From positions 1,302,001-1,366,000 of the forward strand of contig JAKUDP010000003.1 in assembly GCA_022570795.1 (NCBI GenBank): DNA of 64,000 bases, written 5' to 3'. The notes under the pieces were generated by a model. That model did no database searches. It was not told where the DNA came from and saw only the letters and a list, made by a program, of their open reading frames with translations. The position numbers and the translations under genes are program-made. Within the stretch, counting starts at the first letter, position 1; each line of letters starts with the position of its first letter. Shown here in pieces: positions 1-15,730 of the stretch. Origin of the DNA: Sphaerulina vaccinii. Its lineage: Eukaryota > Ascomycota > Dothideomycetes > Mycosphaerellales > Mycosphaerellaceae.

Positions 1-1865
1 AGCCTTTAATAATATCGAAATTGTATAGTCTATAGAGTAGAATATATAGGAGCCTCTAGATACTCTTATTGTAGCCGATATAATATTTTGTATCTAGAGT
101 CTTTATAATTTTACTATATATATAGCAAGGAAAGTAAATTGTTTAGAAGGGCCTACTATCTAGGTGTCCTATAGTAGGTGCCCTATATCTCAAATTGTAT
201 TTTAACTAAAGATAGACTATAACTAGTTTGCATACTTACTTTTGACTTTAACTACTAAAGGTTATAGTACTAGTTAATTAGTAGGAAGGAATAATATCTA
301 TTTAGGCGCTATTCTAATATTAACTTTGTAGCAAGTCTAGATTACTAAATAGAATTGAGCGTATACTAGGCCTTAACTATTTACTTAACTTTCGACTCGG
401 CGAGGGAATCTAGCAAAGTTGCGCTTATCTAAAATATATCTAGGTTATTATATAATTTAAATAGTTTATAGTCTAGATATATAATTTACTACTCTTACTT
501 TTATTTATCTAAGAATTAAGTGCTTCTACTTCCTCGCAGCCTTTTCTATATAAGTGCCTCTATATATAAATTTTATTATTTAATTTGCTTAGAGCTCGTA
601 AAGGAGTAGTAGGAAACGTAGTAGATAGTAGGCTCGAAAATATATATTTGAGTCGCTATATATATAGAAGTATAATAGAACGTAGAGCCTTAATACCTAG
701 TATCTTAGTATATATATATATATATATACCTTCCTTTCTTTCGCTATTACTATATACTATAATTCTACCTAGTAGTAGTTACTTTATATTTGAAGGAGCT
801 ATAATATTCTATAAATAATATAAATATCTTTGAGGCTTTAGTTACAAAGGCAACTAGATTAACAATTTAGTTACTTTTCTATAATAGATATTTAATATTT
901 CGGTTGCTAAAAGCTAGCTACTAGGTATATATAGTTTCTACCTACTAGATACTATCTACGTTTCTATATAGACTCGTCTAGTATACTATTTGTCTAGCAA
1001 AGCAATTATACCTACTTTTGTTTAGTAAACAAAGTAGTAGAGATAATAGAAAACACAACAAATAATATTAGCCTAGATAGCTACTATTTGTAGTCTAATA
1101 TACAAATTGTTACGAAGTTATAGAATATATCAAGTCCGAAACGCAGATATATATAGTCTACTCTATTAATTTTAAAAGACGCCTAAGGCTTAGATTCTTA
1201 AGATAGTATTATACTACTTCGAGTATAACTACGACAAGGTCGAATAGTCCCTAATAGTTTATAATTACTCGAATAATAATAGAATTAATATTTAGTATAC
1301 TCTACTAGTTAAGTATAGGTATATTACGTATATTCTAGCGCTACTTGTTTAATACTTTGTAAAGCTTGTATAGGGTCTAGTCTCTATTTACTAGATAGAA
1401 TCAAAAGTATTTTACCTTGTCTATATTTGTAGAGCCTAGTAACCTTTTAGGCGGCTTAATAGTAACTATATACCCTTCTACGACCAATTCTTTATATAAG
1501 GTTAGGAATACAAAGAACTCCTCCTATCTATAGATCTATACTAAAGATATAATATAATCTAAGTATAGCTTCTACTTATATTCGATAGTAATATCTTTAG
1601 CTATATACTCGAGCTTATATAGATTACTCTTATAGGTAAATATACTAAAGTTATACAAATATAGAAGTATTAGTATAAGTATAGCTATCTCTATAAGAAG
1701 AGGTCCGAAATAGTATAGTATTATATCTAGCTAGCTCTAAAGAAATATATAATTTAGCTAGTATAGACCGACTAGGTCTAGCGCTATATACTATAGCTAC
1801 TCGCTAGTAACTTTGAAAAGTAATACTATACTAAAGTCGCGACTAAATTAATAGATATTTTTAAG

Positions 1866-2000
1866 CTTAGTAAAGGTAGCGTCTAGTAGATAGTAGTACC
1901 GAAAGCATAGCTTACTCTAGTCCTTAGCTACTATAGGCTAATTCTACTAGGTCCCTTAGTTCGATAGATTATTAATCTACTATCTAATCTATTCGATAAC
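1866..2000 (+). pseudogene. Possible LINE-type reverse transcriptase remnant
   Basis: One frame reads VVVPKA, then a stop-interrupted stretch, then LSYYRLILL and a run ending in R-stop-II. The order and spacing resemble the N-terminal reverse transcriptase motif of Tad-like non-LTR elements (a VVLPKPGK-type block followed by YRPISLL and LGK..E.II). Stops fall at positions that RIP could have created from TGG, CAG or CGA. I could not find a matching downstream YADD motif by eye, so the assignment is weak. A chance match in low-complexity sequence is possible. Confidence 0.25.
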
Positions 2001-5000
2001 TCTAGTACTATACTACTAGCTTGTTAGCGATTATAAAGTACTTCTTAGCTAGACTATACTTTAACCTAGGCTACTATAATCTATAGGACTATATCGTCTC
2101 GATCTATATTTGCTATCGTCCTAATAGTATAGTAAAGAAGTATATTAGAAGTATATAAATTAGCTATATTTCGATATCTACTACTTCTACCTAGCTACTA
2201 GATTCGAGATAGCTATATACTATTAGAAACTAATATTACTATATCTAGGCTTTTTACTTACTTATATAATCCGAAACTATAATTATAACTATATACTATA
2301 GTCTAAGAACTTAGAGAGTCTCTATAGTCTAGTATATTACTATATATAATATAAGGACCTATTAACCAAGCGCTAACTCTTTAGGCCAAAGCTAATCTAT
2401 TTAGCTATACTATATTAATCGACCTATTTTTACCTATATAAAAACTTCGAAGTAGCCTATAGAGTTTGTCTACTTAGTTATTCGACAATCTTATAGACAA
2501 GCCTTCCTATATTAGTAGTAATTAATAGGAGTCTAAGTACTAGCTCGACCTATATATAAATATTAGTTAATAGATATATAGTTTTACCGACCTTTTCTTA
2601 GATAGTTAAGAACGTATATAGTATATAGATACTACTCTTTTACTATAATCGACCTATAGGTCGCAAAGTTTTAGTAATATTAGAAAGTATTTATAAAGAT
2701 ATAAGTTTATATACTACTATTAAAGTACGGACTATAGCCGATATATAATACTATACTCTATACTTCTATATCCAAAGTCTATACTCTCTCGGCCTATAGC
2801 TTGCTATACTAATAGAGATAGTCTATGTCTTAATAGTATAAGTATATAATTTCTCGAGTAAGCTTTCTACTTTAGTCGCCTATATACTACTATGCCTATA
2901 GTTAACTATATATTTAATTAGAACTTCTACTTTGTATTCTAGTACTTACTCTATAGTACGCCTCTCGATTCTTAGTATATATAATAAATATAAGTTCGAG
3001 CTAGGTTGCAGAGCCTATATCTAAGTTATTAAAAACTATAAGTATAAATAGTTAGGTAAGATATACCTACTAACTTTTAATAGGCGAGTAGAGCAAAGTA
3101 AGACCTAGTAGAATATACTAGATATATTATTATAATAACTTCGAGTAAGAGTTATAGCCTATTATATAGATATTAATTACTTACTTATTAGTATAGAGTA
3201 CCTCTCTTCTAATTCGTATACTACAAATATATACTAGCAAAAGCTAGTTATTACTCTAAGATTATAAAGGCCTATAGAGAAGCTAGATATAGTAGAAAGT
3301 AGGTATTATAGAGCTATATATATTCTATAAGTTAGTTAGACCTTATAGAATATAATAGAGTCGATATAGTTTAGATACAAAATATAATATAGGAGTTAGA
3401 GAGTAATACTATAAAATAATACTTAATAGAAAGGAAATAGATAGAGAGTAAATAGGCCTTATCTAGTTAAGTATAGTAGACTAATATATAGATATAGACT
3501 TTTATAATTAGTATACTTCTTATTCTTATATAAGATAGTAGACCTCGTCTAGCCCTTTACTTCGTATATACCTATATAGTTCTTAATATATACTTTTACT
3601 ATATATATATTAATATAGCTATTTCTACTATTATTAAATACCTAGTTTGTTATAACTACTATACCTATATAGTCTATAGTAATAGTATAGAATTATATAC
3701 TAGAATAACTTCCTACCTCCTCGGCTAGCTAGGTTTCTAGAATAAGTATATTATCTTCGAGTTTAGAAAGTAGTATTAAAATAATAATATTTTCGAGACG
3801 CCTTAACTAAAGAAGGTTATAGAGATTATAGAGGAACTCGTTGCCTAGTCGAGGAAGGTTGTAGTTTAGCGCGAGCTCGTAGAGTCGAAAGCTACTCTCC
3901 TTATATATAGTTATATAGAAAGAGTAAGTAGCGAGCTATATATAATTAATATTTTCTAATAAATATATAGAGTAGACCTTATTAATATATATTATAGTTT
4001 TCTTAAAATATTTCGAATAGGAAGCAATTAAGAGTTTATAAACCTCGAATACTATACTACTACAATTAATAGTAAAATTAATAAATACTAGCTTCTAGGT
4101 AAATCTTTTATTACTTTAGTAATAAAGAATGTTTTAAGTTTATAGAATTACTAAAGCCTATATACTTTAGAATCCGCCCTACGAAATCGTCTATTACTAT
4201 CTCTATCTTTAGGTTTAATAAGTATAGAATCTGCGACAATTTAGTAAATTAGGTTATCTAAAAAGACGTCTTAACTAAAAATAAAAAATTTATTTAAGTA
4301 GATATATAGATAATATAGGGCTATGCTACGGTTATAAAGCCTAGCTATAATCTATCTATAGGCGATAGCGAATCTATATACGTTCTAGATTGTAGCCGAT
4401 ATATACTATATACTATAGTATAGACAAATATTAATTATTCTTTTCTAGATTAATATAATATATTATACTTTAGTTCTTCTATACTATAACTTCTCCTTAT
4501 ATATATTAAATTATCTAGTAGGCTACGCTAACGCTATATATAGTATACGCTACTAGTATATCGAGCTATCTAAGAGCCTACTAGATAAGGAGAAGTATAA
4601 GTATACCTAGAATAGTATAGTAGTAGCTTCGATATTATAAAAAGTATTATATTCTATACTAGTCTTAGAAACAAGTAAGTATATAATAGCTACGCTACCT
4701 TACTTATTAATTAACTAATTAATAGCCTAGTAGTATAGTAGTCCTTAGCTAACTAGTTCGTAGCAAATACTTTAGGTTTTATATAAGGAAAAGGAATAGA
4801 AGCGGAGATTCGTCTAGGGGCGACGAGGTAGATATTATTAGAAAGTATTCTTCTATATTTGTATTAAATAATAGAATATAATTTTGCAAGTAACGAGGCT
4901 CCCTAATATACTACTATAGAGTTGTCCTAGGTTATATAACTAGAGCTCTTTCCGAAGCTACTTCTATCGCAATTAGACCTACCTCCTTTCTATATATACT

Positions 5001-8000
5001 TATATTTGCAATTTTAGAAGAATAGCCGATAATAAAGAAGTAACTAATAGAGAGGGCATACCTAGAGGTACGCTTATATTAGGTAATACTAGTATACTAG
5101 CTATACTAACTTAATAGTTAGCTTAATAGATATTAGATAAAGCCTTAAAAACTTTACTAATAGGTCGACTATTAGAGTACTTAGCTTCGCTCTTACTATT
5201 CTTTTACTTAGTTAGACAACTTAAAGTAATAAAGTATACTAGATAGATATACTTTCTAGTCGATAGGTCGGACTTTATAGCTTAGTAATACTAGATACTA
5301 TACTAATATACTTCTTTAGAGTTAAATCGGTTACTAATTATAGCTATTAAAAAGCTATTATATATATATTCTCTCTAGCAACTCTTGCTCTATACCTTAA
5401 TATAGTCAAATATCTAAAAATAAGCCTATTCTACAACCTAGCAGAGTCGCTAGTTAGTAATATAATACCTACGGATAATATTACAAAAGATAAGAAGTAT
5501 TAATAGAAAGTATAGAGTATAGAATATATTAAGCACAAGTTATTAGATTGTATTAAAAGTTCAAAGCTATCTAATAAGATCGAAAGTATTTTAGTTCTAT
5601 AGTATAAATTCGAAAAGAGTAAGATACTAGAAAGTCGATTTGTCTAGAATATAGATAAGTTGGAAATACTACTTTAGATACTAGAGTACGAGAAATATAA
5701 CAAAGGTAGAGTAAATCTAAGAGAGTTCGCCTATATAGCAACTAAGATCTATCTAGAAAAGATAAAGAAGTTAGCTAAAAATATTCTAAAAAAGTAGAAA
5801 GAATTCTAGACAGGCCTAGAACTTACTAAGAAGGAATATATTAAAAGCGATAATATAATGAAAGAGCGATAGAATAGATACTATAGTAAGTAGATAGTAG
5901 CCTATAAAATTTATAATACTTTAGTAGCTACCTATATTATAGCCTACTAATATTATAGGTACTATTATATAACTAATTTAAGAGCTCTATCTAACTAAGT
6001 TAATCTTTAGAGCTTTCTAGAAATATAGGTAAAGAGTCGATACTAAATTCTACTTCGAGAGTTTTATATTAATTTTATAGAATATAAGTATTCTACTATA
6101 TTATAGTATCTATACTAACAAAGCCGAAGCTATTCTATTTAATATTAACTTATATATATAGTCTAGCTCTTAGTTAGTTAACAAGTATATAACTTGCCTC
6201 GCCTATACTTAACTTATTATTACTCTAAACTATAAGCTCTAGCAAAAAATAAGGTTTTTGCTTTCCTTCTATATTCTCTTCTTCTACTTAATAGTATTAT
6301 TATTCTCTTTAACCTCTTTAGGCAAATCTAATAGTAGATGCGGACTAAAGTAGAATAGAAGATATTAAGTTTATAAATTGCTTTCTTACTTATACCTACT
6401 ATAGTATAATTAATAATTTTTTTTATAGCAAGTACGATAGAAAGGAGACTATTTAAGCTTAAAAATAGAGTAGAACTTTTTAATATTAGAAAAATAAAGG
6501 TACTAGCATTTATAAGCTATAATATATTAGTATAAAGCGCAAAGTATATAATAGCAAAGAGTTCTAGAGTTATCTATTAAAGGAACTAGATAAGACCTCT
6601 ATTATTAGAGGAAACTTATAGTATGTCTTTGGAGCTTCTTAGTAGTACTACTATTAGTATATACCTTTGTAATAGAGGAAAGCTTTCTAGTAGAGAATCG
6701 GTCTAAGGTTCTAGCTTATTACTAGTAATTCCTAGAACTATATATTATAGAATAGTTATAAGAGTATATACTATAATTATACTACTAGTATAGAATTATA
6801 TCTTTGCGACGACAACAACTGTCTTCGATATAGTATAGGTCTTAGTAACCTAAAAAAAGTATAATTAATTTATTAGTTTTACCTAATATAGTTTTAGCCG
6901 CAGTCTGTAGTAGCTATGCCCTTAAGTAGTAATCTAGCCAATTTCTATTTCTATTTCCTAGAAATATAGAAAATTGTAGTACTATACTAATATATAGGGA
7001 AATATAGCTAGAATATATTACTTTTTCAAATTGCTAAGAAATAGAGTAGATTACTTTCTATTACTAAAAAATATTAATATAGTAGTATTATATCTATATA
7101 TACGTACGTCGTATTGCTTTAAGCTAGTTGCTAGTATAGTAGGAAGAAAGAAAGTAGCTATATCTACTAACTAACCGAAGAATAGTAACGATTCTAATAC
7201 TAATACGGACCTACTAGCGCCGGCACCTACGAGCCTAATATATACTTCTATATAAGAAACTTCTAGAGGTATATAGAATAGTATTATAATAATAGCGACC
7301 TACTAGATATAGACTATACTTCTAGAATCTAGTAGAATTTGAGACTATACTATAGATTATTAGTATAATAGCTATTAACTCTAGTTTATTAAGTAAGTTT
7401 TTACTTCTTATTAGAGAGGGTAGTACTAGTAAGAGTACTTTTATTTCTATATATACTATATATACGGCGCGTAGAGAGTATAATAGTAGCCTGCAGGTAG
7501 TATATATTATATAAGTAATACTAGAATTGTACTTCGTCTTAGTTAGTAACTAATAAAGATAACTTCTAGTTAGATTAGATAATCTTTGTCTTTTAATATA
7601 TAGCCAAATATTAACTATAGAATATACCTATTAAAAAGATCTTGTATTACTCTACTTTCCGACCTACTCTGAAGTACGTCGCTTTGCTAGCTCTATATTA
7701 TATATTAGCCGAGTTTTCTTATACTAGCCTAAGATTAGTTAAGTAGGTTACTAGTCCTTTAATATATAGGCCTATCTCTTACTATACTCTACTACGAGTA
7801 GAATAGTCTCGTCTATAGTATATTACTAAAGATATTATACTTAATAGGCCTCTCTTGTCTTCTTTAGATTTCTATTCTATAGTAAGCGCCTAATTTTTAT
7901 ATAATATTTAGTAATTTTCTATTATATATATACTTTGCCTAGATAAATTATTAATAGAAGAAATACTAACTAGAGACTCTCTATATAGATATAGCTACCC

Positions 8001-11000
8001 TCGGTAGTATCTATACTTGTACTAATCTTTAAAGCTATATTATTATAAATAAGAGCTAGAGAGTTTGCTTTCTTCTTTAAAAATAGCTACTACTCGATAC
8101 TAACCTAGTAGGGAAACTAACTTAGTTATTACTATATCTTATCTACTTATTAGAGTCAAACTTATATAAATAATATCTAGATAGTAGTTTTTTACTTTAT
8201 ACTCTATACTAACTATATATACAAAGTTCTAAATTATATTAGTATATATACTTTAATATTACTATTCTAGACTATACTCTATACTTTATATATATATATA
8301 TATATAAAAGTACAACTTTTTAAATATAATATTATCTCTATATAGCTAGCTACTCTATAGGTAGATAGTATAATCTTCTAGCTATATTTGTAACTCTAGA
8401 TAGCTTTTTAGGCTACTCGAACTTCTAAGAACTTTTACTATAATACTATATTTATTAGTTCGCTTTATAGACTCTATATTATTATCTCTAATATATATAG
8501 GTAGTCTCTTATATATAGCCTAGTAGATACTAGCTACAAATTACCTATCTTAGATAGATAGATAGCTAGCGAGCTTAATAAGAGTATAGTAGTTATTACT
8601 CTAGCTATTAATTTTAACTAGTTATATAAAGTTCTATTAAATCTAGTAAGTTATAAGATACAAGTATTATTAGTAGTATATACTAGGTATCTTATCTAAT
8701 TCTCGAATATAAAAAGCTTTATTAGATATTACTTTTAATAGGCGTTCTATCTATTTACCTATAGTTATAGAATTTCTAATAATATTATCGATAGCTAAGT
8801 ATATTACTTATAGAATTTCGAGTATATTAGCTAATAATAATAATATTACTAGATATCTTAGTATATACCTAGAATACTATTTTTAGTAAAGTATAAGCCT
8901 TCTTCTAGTTATATATTCCTATACTAGTTATAAAATACTATAGGAGTTAAATATAGGCTTTAGAATTTCGGATATTATTTGTAGTAGAGTAGAGCCGAGT
9001 AGTTGTATAAAGAAGTAGAATATAGCTTTTATAATAGTTTGTCGAAGTAAATAATAAATATAGTTCGATATATTAAAGTACTATTGTCGATAGCTCTAAT
9101 ACTATAGCCTATATATCTATATATATTATAATTTGAATAGAAGCAATTATTGTCCTAATATAATATAGCTAGTCTATCTAGTTACAAAGTAGCCGACAAG
9201 AGAAGTATATAGCTATCTTACTTAGTAGTAGACAAGTAGTATTATATCGGCCTTGCGCTATTTCTAGATCTGCCTTAGATAGTAGTAGTCGATAATATAC
9301 TCTAGTATTAGTCTTTTAATTACTTTCTAGCTATAATAGGTACTCTTCGAGAATTAAGCTACTCCGAAAGTACTTTCTAAGCTCGATATAAATATCTACT
9401 AATAGTCTTACTATATAGTTTATACTCTAGCCTATTGCTTTATATCTATAGTAGTATAATTAGAGTAGCAATTTTGTATCCTCGAACTAGCTTTAAAACT
9501 AGTAAATATATACTTTTATAGTATATTTCTAGACTTGTAGTCGCGTTACTAGGAGGTTCTCTATAGGTATAAGCTAGGCTTTAAAGTTAATACTATCGAT
9601 AATATTCTATATATATCTATAATTATTATAGAAAATAGTATTCTCGGCTTTTAAAAAATAGAGGTTACCTACTATATAGTATATACAAATATCTAAACCT
9701 ACCCTATAGTTAGTAATAGTATCTATAAGAAGCTAATTAGAACTATAGTAGTCTTCTTTTCGGTATATTATAATACTATAGGTATATATTATACCTAGAT
9801 AGATATATAAAAGTACTACCTCTAGATACTATTTAATAATTTATAGTAAGTCTAGAGTATACTAGAAAGAGCTAGTATATATAATAGTAAGCTATACCTT
9901 ACTTATTTTGTATAGGAGCCCGAGATTTTATAGTAAAATATTTCTATTAAGCTTATAGAAGTTATTATAAATCTATAGATATAGCTTCTTTATAACTCTA
10001 TAGAAACTAATAGATTAGTTTTGTTTCTCTATAATAAAAGAAAATTCTTACCTACTCTAGATCTAAGGCCTTATTACAAAAGTAGATAAAATAAAGAAAT
10101 ACTAGGCTATCTAGAGAGATACTTTTATATTTATACTATAATATTGCTTTAAGCGAGCTACTTTGCCTAATTAACTTACTTTTTTCGAGGCTTCTATTAA
10201 TTACTAATACTAATAAGTTAGAATTATCGAATAGAGTCGTATAGGTAGAGTAGGTATTAAGTAGAGAAATATATATTTTATCTCTACTAGTATTCTATTA
10301 ATACTAGTAGTATATACCTCTATAAAGTAAAAACTTATTAATTACTCTAATCTCTCGAAGTAGTAAGAGCAAAGTCTCTAGCTAGGTATTTTATATACTT
10401 CTTCTACTTAGCTTGCCTATAGATACTTATATACTCTAAGTATATATAGTATTTTATAGTATAGCTTCTATTACTTTATAAATTTAATCTAGCTTACTAT
10501 ATCTATTTTATATATAGAAAAGTATCTATATACTAATTATCTTCTCTATTTTTTTATACCTAGTCTAATCGAGATTATATTATATAAGTAGTAAACTGAG
10601 ACAACTCTTACTTTTAATACTAAAGCTATATATCTTAGCTATATATACTATACCTTAGTATATAACTAGAGCTAAACTTATAGCTATAGCTTCAAACTCG
10701 GCGATCTACTTATAGGCTCGCAAAAGAGTATAGCTATAACTTTGCAAGCCTAAATCTTTTAAAAATATTATTTATTCTATTATTACTAAAAGTCTAATAC
10801 TAGTAGAATTAATACTAGAGTTCTTACTATCTTCTCCGATAATTTCTAGATAGTATCTTTCTATTCTCTCTATACTTTTAATAGCTTCGTAGCTCTATCT
10901 ATATATAGTAGCCTACTAGATTATTATATTCTTTATAGCTTTTTAATCTAGAATTGTATATTCGATAGTATATATAATTAGAAGAGCGAGGATTCTTAAC

Positions 11001-14000
11001 TCTATACTTGCCTAGTTCCCTTATACAAAGTAGGAGCTAATTAGGTTATATATTAGAGTTGTTCTATAAAGTAGTCGAAGTAAATAGAAAAAGCAAAGTT
11101 CTTACTTACTTAACAATCTACGAGAAACGCTCTTAATAATAGCTTATATTCTTATTTAAGCTATATTAGATAGCCTATTAGATAGGCTTTTTATACTATT
11201 ACTCTAGTAGTTCGAGAGGCTATTTTTAATACTAATAGTAGATATTAAATAAGGTTAGACTCTAGCTCTATAGCGCTTAGGCGCAAGAGTATATACTAAA
11301 GCTCCTTAATAGTATAGATAATATACTATATATTTTTGGCTATTAGAAGATTCTAAAAATACTAACTAGAAGATTTGGTAATTAGATAGATAGCTTTTTC
11401 TAAGTACTCGAATAATATATTAAGAGGCTTTATACTAAATATAAGACTTATTTAGGAGCTTAGCTCTCTTTTGTAGTAATAGTATAGAATAACTATTATA
11501 TAAATAATAAAATACTATATAGTACTATATTATTTATATATATTTCTACTTACTACTAATTAGCTAGCTAGCTAACTAGTACCTATCTTATATATTATAT
11601 TATATATATATAGGAGTTAGGCTAGTCTCTAATTAGTACTTTTATACTAATCTATTAGTAAGGTCTAATTATTAGTATCTAGCATCCTTCCTATATATAG
11701 ATACTCTATATACTACGAACCTACGACTATAGTGTTATAGGTATATATTCTTATACTAGAATATTTCGAGAGTTCGCTATAGATAATATATATAAGAGTG
11801 CTATAAAGTTGCCTAGTAATTACTTTTTATACTTCTTTATATATTACTATACTTAAGTTACTTATATCTATAGCTATTAATATTATTATATTAAATCCTA
11901 GTATATAATTACTTTACCTAGACTATATAGTATATAGCTAATAAGATTTAGATATCGACTATATAGCTATCTCTAAACTATATCTAATAAACTTTAAGAA
12001 GTAGAAGATAGATCTTAATAAATATAGTATACTTAATTTTAATACTTTGCGACTTCTACTAAGAAACTATAGGAAACTACTATAATATAAATTCTTTAAC
12101 TTAACAAAACTCTCTATATACTCTCTACTACAAATCTAGACTAAAGTAGCTATCTATATAGAATAAAGTAGTAGTAGGATAGATATAGAGGTAGTTCGTA
12201 GACCTATATATTATTAAAAAGGCTAGCTAAAGAGAGATACTATTAAGTCCGAGCAAGAATCTATATAATTAGCTATTATAATACTTAATTAAAATTAAGC
12301 GCGACTTCTATAGCTTTTTATCTAGTTACTTAATCGATTTGCTAAGTACCTAATTTTCTAGCTATAAGAGTTGCTATCTCTTAACTATTACTATTATTAG
12401 TTAATTAATTAATAGCCGATTAGTACGACGCTTCCTAAGATTTCGAGTATAATTTCTATTTTAAACTAGTCGAATATTTAGATAAAAAATAGTAGATATA
12501 TATCGAGTTCGGTTTCCTCTTAGCTCTATAATAGTAGTAGAACGAGATATACTAAGCAAATCTAGTTATAAAAGTTACTATAGAACGTCCTATATAGTAA
12601 TTTATCGACTTTACTTATTTTTTATTATAGCTATAAAAGTAGACTATAGCTTAATAGATTGCTTTGTAAGTAAAGTTCTCTAGAATTTCGATAATTAGTA
12701 GACTTCTAAAAGAACTAAGCTTACTCTTATAGTCTCGATACAAGTAGCTAGAGAGAGATCTCCTTATATATTATCTATTAAATAGAAGCTATTTAGTCTT
12801 TGCAAAGTATAATAATAGCTAACTTAAGTACTTATTAGCTCTGTCTCTAGACATTATATTAGTCTTCTTATCTAGTACTAGAACTCGGGCTATATAGCTA
12901 TATTATAAAGTTATAATATATATATCTCTTTTACTAATTATTTGAACTAAAAGTAGTAAAAATCTCTTAGTATAAGTATAGTTATTTATTAGAGTAGGTT
13001 GTTTCTATAAGAAATCTCTATTTCTTAGTATATAAGTTATGTCGGCCTAGTATATATTCTATATAATAATAGATATAATAAAAGAGCAAGTAGCCTTTAA
13101 TACTCTCTATCGAGGTCTATACTAACTAGACTATAGCCTTCCAAATATACTAATTCTAAAGAGTCTAGGTATTATTATAACAAAGAACAATTACTTAGAC
13201 TTATAGAAATAGCTTTTGCAAACTTGTATTATATTATCTTGTACTATAACTACTATAGAGCAAGAATACTAAGTTTGCTATAGTAACTTAACTATCCTAG
13301 TATTAGAATTCGAAGCTAACAAAAGTAAGATTCGCAAGTAGGCAATATATTATTTTATTTTTATAAATAGATATATATATATATAAGGCTTGTTAGCCTA
13401 GCTACTATAGTTAGTAATTAAACAAGCTCTACTAGCTAAGTTTACTTCGAGAAGCTTACCTAGAAGATCGGAGATAGGCTCTAAAAGTAGAAGTATAGAT
13501 TAGTATATCCTCGGTACTACCTAGAATACTTTTTATATAAGACTATAAGAATAGAGATTGTTAAAATATTAGAGGAGGTTAAAGAGCTTAGTATAATATA
13601 GCTAAGCTAAAACTAGAGTAGGAAGGCGAAGAGTATTACTTCGAATATAATAATATAGAACTAAAGTATACTATAGAACCTATCTACTTATTCTTCTAAT
13701 CTTTTTGCTAGTTTTCTAGCTATATTAGCGACAATAGAGGTTTATAGATAACAACTAGGCTATTACTTTTAATAATAGCCTAGTAGTATAGTAGTAGCAC
13801 TATCTAATAGTTACAAACCTAAGGCTCTTAACTCTTAACCTAGTTCGTAACTATTTGTAAGCTAGGGTAAACCAACTACAACTATATATATAGTCGAGTT
13901 TATAGTAAGTAAGAGCTCGGAGACTACTTACGACATTTTTGTTTCTAGAACTATATAGAGCAAAGAAAAAGAACTATAGGTAATAGAATTCAGACCTTAG

Positions 14001-15169
14001 TCTACTATTATTATATATACTCTTTCTAATAATTTATCCTACTAGCTATATTTAATAGTACTCTATATAAGAGTATCTATTAAGTAACCGGTTAACTTTA
14101 TTCTAACGTTCCTCTATACTAGGCTTTGTTAGAGCTATACTTAACTAGCTATAGCTAAAGCTACTTTGCTATACTCGCTACTATACTTGGCGACAATAGT
14201 AGTAGTAATAGGCATCTATTCTATTAATCGGTATTACTAAGAATAGCAATTCGATATACTACAAAAGTTGTATAAATTGTATATCGAGGTATAGAGCAAG
14301 TATAGTCTATAGCTATAGTAGTAGGAATAGCCTAGTAATTATATTTAGTAGAGTATTACTTTTAAGATAGACGAGAGCCTTACCTAAGTCGCTCTATATA
14401 TAGCTATACTAGTTGCTATTTCTTCGAGCTAGAGGCCTCTAATATACAAATAGTATTTAGAACAAAAAGTATAGCTATAGCTTTAATAATACTAATAGAC
14501 GTAGATAGTAGATACTATATAATAGCTTCTAATACCTTCTTCTATTAGTAAACTACAATATTGAATATATAACAAGAGTACTCCTTACCTTACTCTTTGC
14601 CTACTAACTTATAATAACAAAGTTAACGGCCTAGAGAGTATAAGATCCGGCTGCAAGAAGTAGCCAAATCTGCGCAAATTATCTAATATAGCTAATACAA
14701 GCTATTCGGTATAAGAGTAGGTACTATAATACTTATATAGTAGAAAAGAAAAGGAATAGTCTTATATAAGGCCGCTTAGTAGGAGACGATAGTATAATAG
14801 CTACTATTATATAGAAGCTAAATATAGATATCTAAAAACAGATTAGCCTAGTACTACGATATATACTTCTAAGGTCCTTCCGATTAAGTACCTAGACCAA
14901 GCCGCAAAGCGCTCTCTATATCTAGAATATCTATAATAGAGTAGAAACTTCCTCTTCTATATTATATACTTAGTAGAGAATAGAGGTAGTACCTATAGTA
15001 ATAACTACTACAAAAACTATAGCAACCGGCAGAAGCTACTCTATAGCTTATAGAGTAGTATAGACTTTATATCGTAGGTATTAAAGCAACGTCGATAATA
15101 TAGATTCTAGTTAGAATAATCGATTATTAATATATTTATATAAGGTACAAGCTTAGGTTATACTATAAG

Positions 15170-15730
15170 AGCTATATAGGTGAACTGCATCTATAATAGT
15201 AGCACGATAACAAGTATGCTAATTGGCGTCCTAATAATAAATAGAAGTCGATTTAGGTAGAATAGTACTAGGAAGGCACTATATTAGAGTTAGTAACCTA
15301 TTGGAGCAAATGCTACTAATACCTCTTTAGACTTATTTTATAATACTTATATATCGCAGCTTATATAAAGTATATTAGTCTAGTATGGATCGGGTATAGA
15401 GCTAGTATAGTAGGCTATAGAATACTATAGGTAAAATTCAAAATTTTGGGCAAAACTTATTTAAGACTACTTTATTTTGTAGAGCCTCCCTATTATAGTT
15501 ATTAATAAGGATCTAGTAGGTCGGGCGCGTAGGGAATGCTAGCGTAGTGCCGATCGTATAGGCCTGCGCGTCCTATATATCCTGCACGTTCTATATATCC
15601 TATATATTTTTAGATTATAGTAGCTAGTACTATATAGTATAAGCTGAGCTCGGGTTAGTTTATTTAGACCTCTTAATAGGCCAAGAGCTAGTATATATAG
15701 CGCGTTTAGCGCGTTCGACATATAGGACGT
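15170..15730. other. Less mutated pocket inside the RIP island
   Basis: Here CpA, TpG and GpC dinucleotides reappear among the TA-rich sequence, for example the 18-base run gtgaactgcatctataat near 15,180. GCGCG-containing phrases near 15,540-15,720 are interspersed with TCCTATATA units. Similar GC-containing phrases recur near 16,090-16,160, 16,695-16,740 and 18,640-18,720. The pocket has no convincing reading frame. It may be a younger or single-copy piece that was mutated less, or the end of an unrecognised element. Confidence 0.35.

Noticed and set aside
585..818. Open frame of 77 codons in the AT-rich region
   Set aside because: Composition is Ile/Tyr/Ser from TA-rich sequence; there is no motif, and the region is otherwise saturated with stops.
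10680..10960. Minus-strand frame with an IAEFEAIAISLAL-like stretch resembling retroelement RNase H
   Set aside because: Only one short block matches, and I found no neighbouring reverse transcriptase in the same orientation.
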